A stretch of DNA of 64,000 nt, from the NCBI RefSeq assembly GCF_006716865.1, contig NZ_VFPT01000003.1, forward strand, positions 62,001 through 126,000, given 5' to 3'. Of this stretch, positions 16,666 through 25,212 are shown piece by piece; the first letter of the stretch is position 1, and each line of letters begins with the position of its first letter. The position numbers were made by a program, and so were the translations under genes. The notes under the pieces are model-generated. The model ran no database searches, was not told the DNA's origin, and worked only from the letters and a program-made list of their open reading frames with translations. The stretch comes from Roseinatronobacter monicus (lineage in GTDB: Bacteria; Pseudomonadota; Alphaproteobacteria; Rhodobacterales; Rhodobacteraceae).

Positions 16666-17547
16666 CTATAACATCCCCAGCCGCTTTGCCCGCTCCAGCA
16701 GCATCTTCACAGATGACGGCTGCCAGCTTGTCCGCCCCCGCGGTGTGCGTTCACGCATTTTCTCTAAGCGGGCGCAGATGGCTTGCAACGTGATGTCTGG
16801 GTCTGCGCCCTTGATGCCCGCGACGATGGCGGGCAGTCGATCATCTCGCGCACGCGGGCCAGCGCGTTCAAGCACCGTCGCAGGGAGGAACCCATCGCGG
16901 ACATAGGCGTTCACAGCGCGCAGCAGACGGCTTTGCGTCCAGCGCCGGGCCTCGGGCAGGGGGCCGTTGATAATGCGGACCACGTCTTCCCAAGCCAGAT
17001 CGGGGCGCAAGCGGCGCACATGCGGCACCCAGTCCTGCGCGGTTTCGTTCAGGCGTTCCATGTAGCCGTCCTGTCGTGCCAGTCGGACCTTGCGCAGCGC
17101 TGCCGGATCCCGCGCGCGCAGGCCAGGGTTTCCGCCGACCCGCCCCTTTGTTCGCGCGCTGGCGAGGCCGGCCTTGGTGCGTTCCCGGATCAGCGCGCGT
17201 TCAAATTCCGCCGCTGCGCCCAGCACCTGAAGCGTGAACTTTCCCTGCGGCGATGCGGTGTCGATCGGGTCCTGAATGGACCGGAAGAACGCGCCCTTAC
17301 CCTCCAGCCGTTCGATCACCTCCAGCAAATGCGACAGCGACCGCGCCAGCCGGTCGATCCGCACAACCACCAGCGTATCGCCCTTGCCAACGCGTTCCAG
17401 CACCCGCGCCAGCACCGGCCGCGCACGATCACCGCCAGAAGCGTGTTCTTCATGAATCTCAGCACAGCCCGCTGATTTCAGCGCCTGCGACTGGGGCAGG
17501 GGGGTCTGATCCTCGGTCGATACTCGCGCATAGCCTATCAACGGCAT
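16666..17547 (-). CDS. Serine recombinase (resolvase/invertase family)
   Basis: A 293-aa protein. The frame is open far upstream, but only from the ATG at 17547 does it read as a recombinase (MPLIGYARVSTEDQTPLPQS). The resolvase catalytic domain spans residues 1-140: Ser10, VVVRIDRLARSLSHLLEVI, FTLQVLGAAAEFERALIRERTKAG. A longer C-terminal region follows, probably DNA-binding (ITLQAICARLEKM, TSWQPSSVKMLLERA). Such proteins often act as plasmid multimer resolvases. Its position beside repABC fits that role, but a leftover transposon resolvase is also possible. Confidence 0.85.
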   Translation of the reverse strand: MPLIGYARVSTEDQTPLPQSQALKSAGCAEIHEEHASGGDRARPVLARVLERVGKGDTLVVVRIDRLARSLSHLLEVIERLEGKGAFFRSIQDPIDTASPQGKFTLQVLGAAAEFERALIRERTKAGLASARTKGRVGGNPGLRARDPAALRKVRLARQDGYMERLNETAQDWVPHVRRLRPDLAWEDVVRIINGPLPEARRWTQSRLLRAVNAYVRDGFLPATVLERAGPRARDDRLPAIVAGIKGADPDITLQAICARLEKMRERTPRGRTSWQPSSVKMLLERAKRLGML

Positions 17548-17749
17548 CAAATCCTGCCTTTTGCAGTTACGGATACGGCCAATAAACGACCGTTTGTAAA
17601 CGAATGCAAGGGCTCTCTCTGTGGCCACGCTGTCGTAAAACCGCTTGGTTTCCTTGCACTGAGTGCAATCAGAGCGAAGCTGTGCAACCTCGTGTAGCCA
17701 TGCTATATATGTAGATCTGATGCACTCGTACAAAACACTTGGGTAGTTT

Positions 17750-17769
17750 GCAAAATAAGTATATTTTGC
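17750..17769. promoter_or_regulatory. Palindrome GCAAAATA-AGTA-TATTTTGC
   Basis: Perfect 8-bp arms with a 4-base spacer, ending 4 bases before the start codon of the DUF1612-like HTH gene and inside the gap between it and the divergent serine recombinase. Candidate operator for autoregulation by the HTH protein, or a recombinase site. Confidence 0.55.
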
Positions 17770-17773
17770 GCAT

Positions 17774-18841
17774 ATGAAGCGCGAAAGCCCAATCCTGTAT
17801 GACATGTTGAGCGAAAGCCCTGACCCTTCTGACGAGGCCATATCTGCCCCTGAAGAAGATTTGTGGTTTTTGCCGGGACCGCTTGAGGATGAGCCGGATT
17901 TTCTGCCGCCTGGCCCAAGGTCCGATCCATCAGAGGCCACGCTCGTCGATGACTGGAAACAGGCCGAGGCCGGATTGGCCGCACGGCTTGCGCATGTTGC
18001 GGGCAAGCTTGGGGCTTTGGATGATCGGCTGCTGCGCGGCCCTAAGGGGTGGCGGCATCGCCTGGCATTGATCGAGGCTGCGGAATTGAGTTGGTTTGCG
18101 GGGGACCGGATTGGCGCGGATCGACTGGCACTGTGGGTCGGGCTGCGCCTGTCTGGTGTGCAAGATGATGCGGCAGCTCTTGCCCGCGCGGGTTGGTCGG
18201 TGCGCAGACTGACCAGTGGGCCGGGGCCCGAGGCAGGGTTGGCCGAATTCCTCGGCCGTAATGAACCGGACAACAAGAATGAAGGGGATACGCAATTCTC
18301 TGATCACGCCCAGGCTTGGTCAGAGCTGATGGAGGCTGCGCATTTACTACATCCGATCAGCCGGGCTTGCATGGGGTATCACCTCTGGTCACTCGCGGGA
18401 CTGGACGGGCAGGGGGGCCGGACTGAGTCCGCCATCACCGCCGCCCGCTTTGCAATGGGGCAGAGTAGAGGCGCAGTTTTTGCGCCGCTTGCCATGGGCG
18501 GGGCAGGGGGGCTACGCGCGAGTGGCACAGCTTGCGAACGCCTTAATCGTTGGCTCGATGGGATGGAGGCTGCTATTCTGACCGCGATGCGTCAGCTTGA
18601 TGACATCGAAGCTTGGGACCAACGCGCGCAAGCTGCGATGGCTAAGCTGTCAGGCCGCACACCGCCAGCGCTGCGCTGCGTGTTGACCGAATGGCCTCTG
18701 ATCACGGCACCGATGGCCGAAGAACTGACAGGTGCCAGCCGCGCTGCGGTTCAGCGGAATCTGGAGTGGATGGAAGCATGCGGGCTTATCCGGGAAGTGA
18801 CAGGGCAGGGGCGGTTTCGGATGTGGCGGGTGACATCATGA
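17774..18841 (+). CDS. RHE_PE00001/DUF1612-like HTH protein
   Basis: A 355-aa protein. Residues about 65-130 (AEAGLAARLAHVAGKLGALDDRLLRGPKGWRH and following) resemble the conserved N-terminal part of the RHE_PE00001 family. The C-terminus has a winged-helix/HTH (LITAPMAEELTGASRAAVQRNLEWMEACGLIREVTGQGRFRMWR), as in DUF1612-type proteins found on rhizobial and Rhodobacter replicons. Its function is not established; a transcription-factor role is inferred from the HTH. It is transcribed away from the recombinase, and a 20-bp palindrome ends 4 bases before its ATG. The family match is from memory of the pattern. Confidence 0.7.
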   Translation: MKRESPILYDMLSESPDPSDEAISAPEEDLWFLPGPLEDEPDFLPPGPRSDPSEATLVDDWKQAEAGLAARLAHVAGKLGALDDRLLRGPKGWRHRLALIEAAELSWFAGDRIGADRLALWVGLRLSGVQDDAAALARAGWSVRRLTSGPGPEAGLAEFLGRNEPDNKNEGDTQFSDHAQAWSELMEAAHLLHPISRACMGYHLWSLAGLDGQGGRTESAITAARFAMGQSRGAVFAPLAMGGAGGLRASGTACERLNRWLDGMEAAILTAMRQLDDIEAWDQRAQAAMAKLSGRTPPALRCVLTEWPLITAPMAEELTGASRAAVQRNLEWMEACGLIREVTGQGRFRMWRVTS

Positions 18842-19113
18842 ATGTCACGTGAGCGGTGGGCCAAGAATGGTGAAAAGCTGTAAGCCTAGTCCGCTTTCGT
18901 GACGCAGTCGGCCCAGATCGCGCAATCTGTCATGGACGCGTTGAGAGGTTTCAGCGTGATCTGGTTGTGTCTGGATTCTTTGTGCGTTTGTGTCATAAGT
19001 GACCAAGGCCCGGTTGGGTTCCGATCTTATGCGCTGGATCTGCGGTAACAAAGTGCGGTGCATCACGATTGCGGGTCGATGCGAAGAAATGAAGCCCGTC
19101 TGTTGGGGGATAC

Positions 19114-19872
19114 GTGAACACTACTAAGCGCAAACCCGGCTGGCTTGTTCTGATCAAGCGCCTGATCCTTGTTATATATGGCCCCATTGCATTCATGTAT
19201 ATCGCGCTGGCCCCGATCTTTTGTGGTCGGAAGAATGGCTTTCGGAACTGGTATTGGCGCGCGGCCAGAAAACAGATCCAGATGCTGCTTTGGTTCCTCG
19301 ATATTTTTGTCGACATTGATGCAGAAAGCCAGGCAAAGCTATCAAAAAACGACGGCGGTCTGATCATTGCGAACCACAAAAGTAACCTTGATGTTTTGGC
19401 GTTGGTGTCGGTGATTCCCGATGATCGCTGGGTGACATTCGGTGCGAAAATTGAGCTTACGAAGATACCTTTTTTCAAGGGCGGCTTTAAAGGTTCAGGG
19501 ATACTTGTGGTCGACCGGAAAAACGGAAAGACGGCACTGCAAAGCCTGATAGATGGGTACTCCCGCGCTGACCCGCGTGTTTCTCTTGTGTTGTTTCCTG
19601 AAGGCACGCGTGTTGATGGCCCCGCGCTTGGTAAGTTCAAAGCGGGCTCTATGCGGATTGCACAGGAGCTTGAGAAATCAATCCAGCCCATTTGCATCTT
19701 TGGCGCATATGAGCTGATGCCGCGTCGCCGCGTGTTTCCAGGCACAGGCTGCATTAAAGTTCGGGTTTTGGAAAGCTTCGATGTTCAGGTCGAGGTACCT
19801 GTCACGAATGAAATGCAACGCCTGCAAACCTACGTCGCCGACCACTATGAGACGCTGCAAGATGCGACCTAG
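19114..19872 (+). CDS. PlsC-like 1-acyl-sn-glycerol-3-phosphate acyltransferase
   Basis: A 252-aa protein with a GTG start after TTGGGGGA. One N-terminal membrane segment (RLILVIYGPIAFMYIALAPIF). The acyltransferase block I is NHKSNLD (the HX4D motif) and block III is FPEGTR, with GIL VVDR-type block II between them. It would transfer an acyl chain to lysophosphatidate at the inner membrane. As a plasmid-borne extra copy its own role is unclear. An ISL3 element begins about a dozen bases after its stop. The gene itself looks intact. Confidence 0.88.
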   Translation: MNTTKRKPGWLVLIKRLILVIYGPIAFMYIALAPIFCGRKNGFRNWYWRAARKQIQMLLWFLDIFVDIDAESQAKLSKNDGGLIIANHKSNLDVLALVSVIPDDRWVTFGAKIELTKIPFFKGGFKGSGILVVDRKNGKTALQSLIDGYSRADPRVSLVLFPEGTRVDGPALGKFKAGSMRIAQELEKSIQPICIFGAYELMPRRRVFPGTGCIKVRVLESFDVQVEVPVTNEMQRLQTYVADHYETLQDAT

Positions 19873-19884
19873 ACCACATGTTCG

Positions 19885-21622
19885 CCTGATGTCGCGTTGC
19901 CGTTAAATCGGCTCTGCCTCACTTTGTGTGGCGCAACTATCCTGAAACTGGAAAATTCAGGAGGGATAGTCGTGAGTTCGAAGAAGCACTGGTCGCCCGG
20001 GAGCGATGTTGCCGTTCAAAGCGTTGAGCGAAGTGAATCCGGCGGGTGGATTGTATCTGGCGTCTTGGCACCCAACGGCATTTGCCCAGACTGTGGATTG
20101 CATTCACGACGACGTCACGGCTGGCGGCGTCGGCGACTGCAGGATTATCCCGCCCATGGAGATGGGGTTACGGTTGATCTCGCGGTTTGCCGTTGGCGAT
20201 GTTTGGCGTCCGCTTGCCCGCGCCGGACTTTCTCGGACCAGGTCGTCTCGATTGCGCGTCCATTTGCACGTCGTACTTCGCGTGTCGGGGAGATTGTCAG
20301 CCATCTTGGGCATGCGACCGGCGGACGGCCTGCCGAGCGGTTGTTGCATCGTTTGGGCCTTGGGGTCAGCGATGACACGGTGCTCAGGCAGCTGAAGAAG
20401 TGTGCTCAAGGCGCCGCCGAGGCGCCAACGGTCATCGGGATCGACGACTGGAGCTGGCGGAAGTCGCAAACCTACGGCACGATTATTGTGGACCTGGAGC
20501 GTCGCGTGGTGATCGACATTCTTGAGGATCGGGATGCCGTCACCTGCACCAACTGGCTGAAGCGACACCCCGAGGTGGAAGTGATCAGCAGAGATCGCTG
20601 CGGTCTCTACGCCCAGGCTGCACGGCAAGGGGCACCGCAGGCAAAGCAGGTCGCGGACCGGTTCCATATCGTGCAAAACCTGCGGCAGGCCATCGAGGAG
20701 CAAATGAACCTTCACGGCCGTGCGACCGGCAGGGCGCTGCTGTCCGACGCCGACAACATCGCCGCGGCCGGTAACCTTCTGAAGTCACGCCTTGCGCACA
20801 GGACGTCTCGAGAGGAGATTTTCACGACCATCCATGGGCTCCGAAATCAGGGGCTTACCTGCAGCGAAATCGGGCGCCGAACAGGGTTCCCGCGTCGCAG
20901 CATCGCGAAATGGCTGCAGTTCGAGACACCACCGGACCGCAGGCGGGCAGCTTTGAAGCGGACTTCGCCGTGGTACTTTGAAGAGTTCCTGCGCCAAAGC
21001 TGGAAGGACGGCATTCGAACTGGAAGCGCCCTGTTCCGTCTGATCCAAGAGCGTGGTTACGAGGGGAGTCTAACGCATCTGCAGCGGTTGCTGGCGGGTT
21101 GGCGCAGAGCCGAACAGCAAGCAAGCGACTCCAAGGTAGAGCACGAAATCCTTAAGCCAGTCCGGGACCCGGAAACTGGGCACGCGATTTCCCCGGTCAT
21201 CGCGGCCGCGCTGTGCATCAAACCCCGCGGAAAGCTCACCCCGGATCAGGCGCGGAAAGTTGACGCGCTCAAAACCGGCTCTCCCGCCTTCGCAACGATG
21301 CGCCGTTTCGCCATGCGGTTCAACGGCATCCTGCGCGGCCGCGAAGCAGACCCGCTCCCTGCATGGATCGACGACGCGATCGAAACCGACCTGGCGCCAC
21401 TCGTGCGCTTTGCCCGCACATTGAACCGGGACTTCGATGCGGTCAAAAACGCCATCGAGATGCCATGGAGCAACGGCCAAGCAGAAGGTCAGATCAATCG
21501 CCTGAAGACCCTCAAACGCGCCATGTACGGCCGCGCCGGTCCAGAATTGTTGCGGGCGAGAATGCTACCGTTCCGCCACACAGATTGAGGCAGAGCCTCG
21601 TTAATGGCAACGCGACAGCAGG
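19885..21622 (+). mobile_element. ISL3-family element with long imperfect terminal repeats
   Basis: The ends match as inverted repeats. GGCTCTGCCTCAC.TTGTGTGGCG on the left (from 19910) faces its complement before 21598, and the match extends outward through GTCGCGTTGCC on the left and GGCAACGCGAC on the right, giving about 50-60 bases per end. I could not identify a target duplication. A degraded relative of the right end occurs at 30236-30510. Confidence 0.75.
19972..21588 (+). CDS. ISL3-family transposase
   Basis: A 538-aa transposase starting at a GTG with GGAGGG upstream (MSSKKHWSPGSDVAVQ). It has an N-terminal zinc-finger (CPDCGLHSRRRHGWRRRRLQDYP ... CRWRCLASACPRRTF) and the DDE core GIDDWSWRKSQTYGTIIVDLERR, DRCGLYAQAARQGAPQAKQVADRFHI. 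The C-terminal block is WSNGQAEGQINRLKTLKRAMYGRAGPELLRARML. Full length and no frameshift, so the element may be functional. Confidence 0.93.
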   Translation: MSSKKHWSPGSDVAVQSVERSESGGWIVSGVLAPNGICPDCGLHSRRRHGWRRRRLQDYPAHGDGVTVDLAVCRWRCLASACPRRTFSDQVVSIARPFARRTSRVGEIVSHLGHATGGRPAERLLHRLGLGVSDDTVLRQLKKCAQGAAEAPTVIGIDDWSWRKSQTYGTIIVDLERRVVIDILEDRDAVTCTNWLKRHPEVEVISRDRCGLYAQAARQGAPQAKQVADRFHIVQNLRQAIEEQMNLHGRATGRALLSDADNIAAAGNLLKSRLAHRTSREEIFTTIHGLRNQGLTCSEIGRRTGFPRRSIAKWLQFETPPDRRRAALKRTSPWYFEEFLRQSWKDGIRTGSALFRLIQERGYEGSLTHLQRLLAGWRRAEQQASDSKVEHEILKPVRDPETGHAISPVIAAALCIKPRGKLTPDQARKVDALKTGSPAFATMRRFAMRFNGILRGREADPLPAWIDDAIETDLAPLVRFARTLNRDFDAVKNAIEMPWSNGQAEGQINRLKTLKRAMYGRAGPELLRARMLPFRHTD

Positions 21623-21780
21623 TTGTGGCGTCACCCTAAGCGGTATGCACCATGTTCGCAAACAGCAGTTCAGCGAGGCCCGAAGCGAACTACACTACCT
21701 ACCGAGACATCATCTGATTGTCTGCTTCCGCGACAAATTCAGGCCCCCTCGCGATCGCAGAAAATGACGGCTTCCCTGAA

Positions 21781-21846
21781 GGTTTTTCGATGTGGGCCGC
21801 GGCACGACATTGGCGGCCAAGAGCTAGCGGCCCACGTTGACAAACC
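21781..21846 (+). other. Conserved hairpin in IS91 copy B 3' region
   Basis: The arms GGTTTTTCGATGTGGGCCGC (21781-21800) and GCGGCCCACGTTGACAAACC (21827-21846) pair. Compared with copy A, three base pairs have changed on both sides (C-G to T-A twice, T-A to C-G once). It lies at the same 266-base distance from the transposase stop. Confidence 0.6.
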
Positions 21847-22111
21847 TCGGAAGGAGGAAGCCGCGGGGGTCTTGGATCGACCTATGGTGAAAGTGCGCGG
21901 ACGGTTGGGGCGACGGCTGTGTCAGGCGTTCGGCTGAAGGTTCGCATCACGGCTGAGCTGGTCACTGAAGCGGTCGAACATCCTGGTATCGCTTTGCATA
22001 CTGCCGTGCCTGCCGTCGGTTTTCGCGCTGAGGAACGATTGGCGTATGTGGGTTGAGCCGGGTCTGCGGGGTGCAGCCGGTGGCGTTCCGCGTCATCTGA
22101 CAGGCGGTGTG

Positions 22112-22742
22112 TCATGCGGCCCGCTCCTGTGGTGGCGCGCGCGACATTGGTTTTTGCCCGCGGCGGAAGACCTCGATGATGCGCATGGGGCCACCGCAGC
22201 AGGGGCATGGTTCGCGCAGGGTGAGTGGGATGATTTCGGCGTCGGGTCCTGATGCGGCGGGCTGTTCGGGGCGCTGGACGCAGAGCAAGGCGCGGATCTT
22301 TGTGATGTTGACCTTGCGGGTCGCACTGGCCAGAAGGCCGTAGTGCCGAATGCGATGGAAGCCGTCAGGCAAGACATGGATCAGAAATCGGCGGATGAAC
22401 TCGGGCGTGGCCAGCCGCATGACCTTTTGGCGGTCGCCGGATTTGATGCGGTAGTCCTTCCAGCGAAAGGCGACGGTCTGGGCATCGGTGCTGACCAGGT
22501 GCGCGTTCGAGATGGCGACGCGGTGGGTGTAGCGGCTGAGATGGGCCAGCACGGCCTCGGGCCCGCCGAAGGGTGGCTTGGCGTCGTGTCGAAGACGCGC
22601 CTCTGGCACGATGACCACCCATTCGGATTTGCGGAATGGGGCGAGCCACTGCGCGAAGGCATCAGCCTTCGCCAGCCGTTCGAGATCGCCGAAGAAGGTC
22701 AGTTGCCCAGTCCGATGCAGATCCATCAGCCCTTCCAGAAAC
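22112..22742 (-). pseudogene. IS91 transposase copy B, C-terminal piece
   Basis: Reads LEGLMDLHRTGQLTFFGDL through YLSRYTHR-like LSRYTHRVAISNAHL to CPCCGGPMRIIEVFRRGQKP. Compared with copy A it carries about 10 extra residues (VIVPEARLRHD) before AKPPFGGPEA, and A-H in place of A-Y before LSRYTHR, so the first of the paired tyrosines is replaced by histidine. It ends where IS66 inserts, after CCAGAAAC. Confidence 0.85.
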
Positions 22743-22832
22743 GTAAGCGACGGCCACGCCCCATTGATTTGTCCTGTTCCTGGCGCGTGACATGCCTGCG
22801 AGAAGGTCTGCGCGAGCAGATGGAGGTAGCGC

Positions 22833-23282
22833 ATGGCGGATGGTGGCGACGGATTTATGGGCCGGTGTGAAATTGTTGAAGCGCGACGGCGCAATCGCCG
22901 ATGGCCAGCGGAAGTGAAAGCGAAGATCGTCGCGGAGAGCTATCAGCCTGGGGCTCGGGTCGTGGATGTGGCTCGCAAATACGATTTGCTCCCACATCAC
23001 CTGTCAGATTGGCGTCGCCATGCCCGGCAGGGTCGGCTGGCTTTGCCGGGTGACCTGATGGATACGCAGAACGGATCGCCAGCGGCGGAGCTTGCCTTTG
23101 TGCCGCTGTCCATTCTGCCTGAGCCCATGGATCAGCCGGTGTCTTCCACGGTCGAGGCCGCGCAGGGTGGCATCGGCGTGATGACGATTGAGATCGGGTC
23201 CGATCTGCGCTTGCGTATTCCCGGTGATGTTACAGTGGAGCGCGCGGCGGCGCTGGTGCGTGCATTGCGCGGGGCGACATGA
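22833..23282 (+). CDS. tnpA: IS66 TnpA (element no. 3)
   Basis: A 149-aa IS66 Orf1 with HTH (RRWPAEVKAKIVAESYQPGARVVDVARKYDLLPHHLSDWRRHARQG). Intact. The stop overlaps the tnpB start (ATGA). Confidence 0.9.
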   Translation: MADGGDGFMGRCEIVEARRRNRRWPAEVKAKIVAESYQPGARVVDVARKYDLLPHHLSDWRRHARQGRLALPGDLMDTQNGSPAAELAFVPLSILPEPMDQPVSSTVEAAQGGIGVMTIEIGSDLRLRIPGDVTVERAAALVRALRGAT

Positions 23283-23632
23283 TTGTCGCCGGCCAGCGGC
23301 TGCCGATCCTGATCGCGACGAAGCCCGTGGATTTCCGCTGTGGGCATAACGCTCTGGCGCTGATTGTGCAGACGGAGCTGAAGCTCGACCCGCATTCCGG
23401 GGTGACGGTGGTGTTTCGATCAAAACGCGGGGACAGGTTGAAGATCCTGTTATGGGATGGCACCGGCATGGTCCTGATTTACAAGGTTCTGGAACAGGGC
23501 AGCTTCGCCTGGCCGAAGATTCAGGACGGGGTTATGCGGCTGTCCCGGGCGCAGGCGGAAGCTCTATTCGAAGGTCTGGATTGGCGGCGGGTGGTGGCGC
23601 AAAGAGTGCTGGCACCGACTGCGGCAGGATGA
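23279..23632 (+). CDS. tnpB: IS66 TnpB (element no. 3)
   Basis: A 117-aa IS66 Orf2. Motifs: KPVDFRCGHNALALIVQ, VVFRSKRGDRLKILLWDGTGMVLIYKVLEQ, LFEGLDWRRV. Intact, translationally coupled to tnpA. Confidence 0.9.
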   Translation: MIVAGQRLPILIATKPVDFRCGHNALALIVQTELKLDPHSGVTVVFRSKRGDRLKILLWDGTGMVLIYKVLEQGSFAWPKIQDGVMRLSRAQAEALFEGLDWRRVVAQRVLAPTAAG

Positions 23633-23690
23633 CTCAGGCAGCTGTTTTTGACGTTGATTTATTGGCCTTTCTGTCCCGTTTTGGGTAGAA

Positions 23691-25197
23691 ATGCGCATGT
23701 CGCAGCCCTTCGATCTCAGCCAGTTTCCGGACCTGCCACCCGAGGTGGTGAAGGCCTTTGCGGCGCAGCAGAAGGCGCTGGAACATGCGAGATTTGAAGC
23801 CTCCGTCGAGCGTGCTGCGCGCCAGCACGAACAGGCTGTGGTCGCGGAGAAGGAGGCCTTCATCGCAGAGCTTGAGGCGCTGATCGAGAAGCTGGAAGGT
23901 CAGGTTCAGGATTACCGGCGCACCAAGTTCGGGCCGAAATCCGAGAAGCTGGACCCCGCCCAGCTGGAACTGGCGCTGGAAGACCTGGAAACTGCCATCG
24001 CAAAGACGCAGGCGCAGATCGCAGCTGTTGAAGACAGGATCGCGGCCAGCGAACCAGACCCTGACAAGCGTAAGCCGCGGGCGCCCCGCAAGGCAAGGGC
24101 GCTGCCCGAAAGCCTGCCCCGCGTCGAGAGGGTGGTCGAACCCGACAGTATCGTCTGCCCCTGTGGATGCGGTGACATGGTCCGGATCGGCGAGGACCGG
24201 ACCGAGCGGTTGGATTACATCCCCGCGCGCTATCAGGTCATCGTCACCGTGCGTCCCCGATATGCCTGTCCCAAGGGGCGCACAGGTGTGGTCCAGGCAA
24301 AGGCACCTGCGCATCTATTGGAGGGCAGCTGGCCGACCGAGGCACTGCTGGCACAGGTCGCCGTGTCCAAGCATTCAGAGTATATGCCGCTCAATCGCCA
24401 GTCCGTGGTGATGGCCCGCCATGGTGTGCCGATCGACCGATCTGTGTTGGCGGATTGGATGGGCCGCACGGGGGCTGCCATCGCGCCTGTTGTCGATCAC
24501 ATGGCTGAACAACTGCTGTCCGACAGCACCCGGCTCTATGTTGATGAAACCACCGCGCCTGTTCTCGATCCCGGGCGGGGCAAGACCAAGACGAGCTATC
24601 TCTGGGCGGTGTTGCGCGATGACCGGGGCTGGAACGGCACCGCGCCACCTGGCGTGGTGTTTCATTACCGGCCGGGGCGAAAGGGCGAATATGCCGCCGA
24701 AATCCTCAAGGGCTTTAACGGCACGATCCAGGTCGATGCCTATGGCGCCTATACCCATCTTGCCACGCCAAAGCGCACCGGTGGCGATCCGCTGCGACTG
24801 GCCTTCTGCTGGGCGCATGGCCGACGCAAGCTGATCAAGGCCAAGCCGAAGAAGGGATCGCCCATCGTGGACGAGGCGCTGTTGCGGATCGCGGCGCTTT
24901 ACAAGGTCGAGAACGCCATCCGAGGGTCCGACCCGGACCACCGCCACGCTGTCCGGCAGGAAATGTCCCGTCCGCTGGTCGATGAATTCTTCACCTGGCT
25001 GAAGGCGCAGGCCGCCCGCGTCTCGCGCAAATCCGACCTCGGTGAGGCCATGGCCTATATGCTGAAACGTCAGGACGGCTTCAGGCTGTTCCTCGACGAT
25101 GGCCGTGTCGACATCGACTCCAACCTTGTCGAAAACGCCATCCGCAGCCCGGCAATGAACCGCCGCAATGCGCTGTTCGCCGGACATGACGAGGGTG
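23691..25197 (+). pseudogene. tnpC: IS66 TnpC (element no. 3), 5' part, interrupted
   Basis: About 502 residues of TnpC: coiled-coil start, VCPCGCGDMVRIGEDRTERLDY zinc region, LYVDETTAPVLDPGR, IQVDAYGAY, VDIDSNLVENAIRSPAMNRRNALFAGHDEG. The frame then enters the inserted element and stops about 45 codons later. The missing end (GRNWARFASLIGTCKVNGV... MPWAYA) is found in frame at 27782-27961. Confidence 0.9.
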
Positions 25198-25212
25198 CTT
25201 TATACTACACAT

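Noticed and set aside
17548..18276. Long N-terminal extension of the serine recombinase frame (would make a 536-aa protein).
   Set aside because: The extension is antisense to the DUF1612-like gene and has composition of a shadow frame. The recombinase fold starts exactly at the ATG at 17547.
23634..25187. Large minus-strand frames (226 and 270 codons) under tnpC of IS66 no. 3.
   Set aside because: Antisense to a clear transposase gene.
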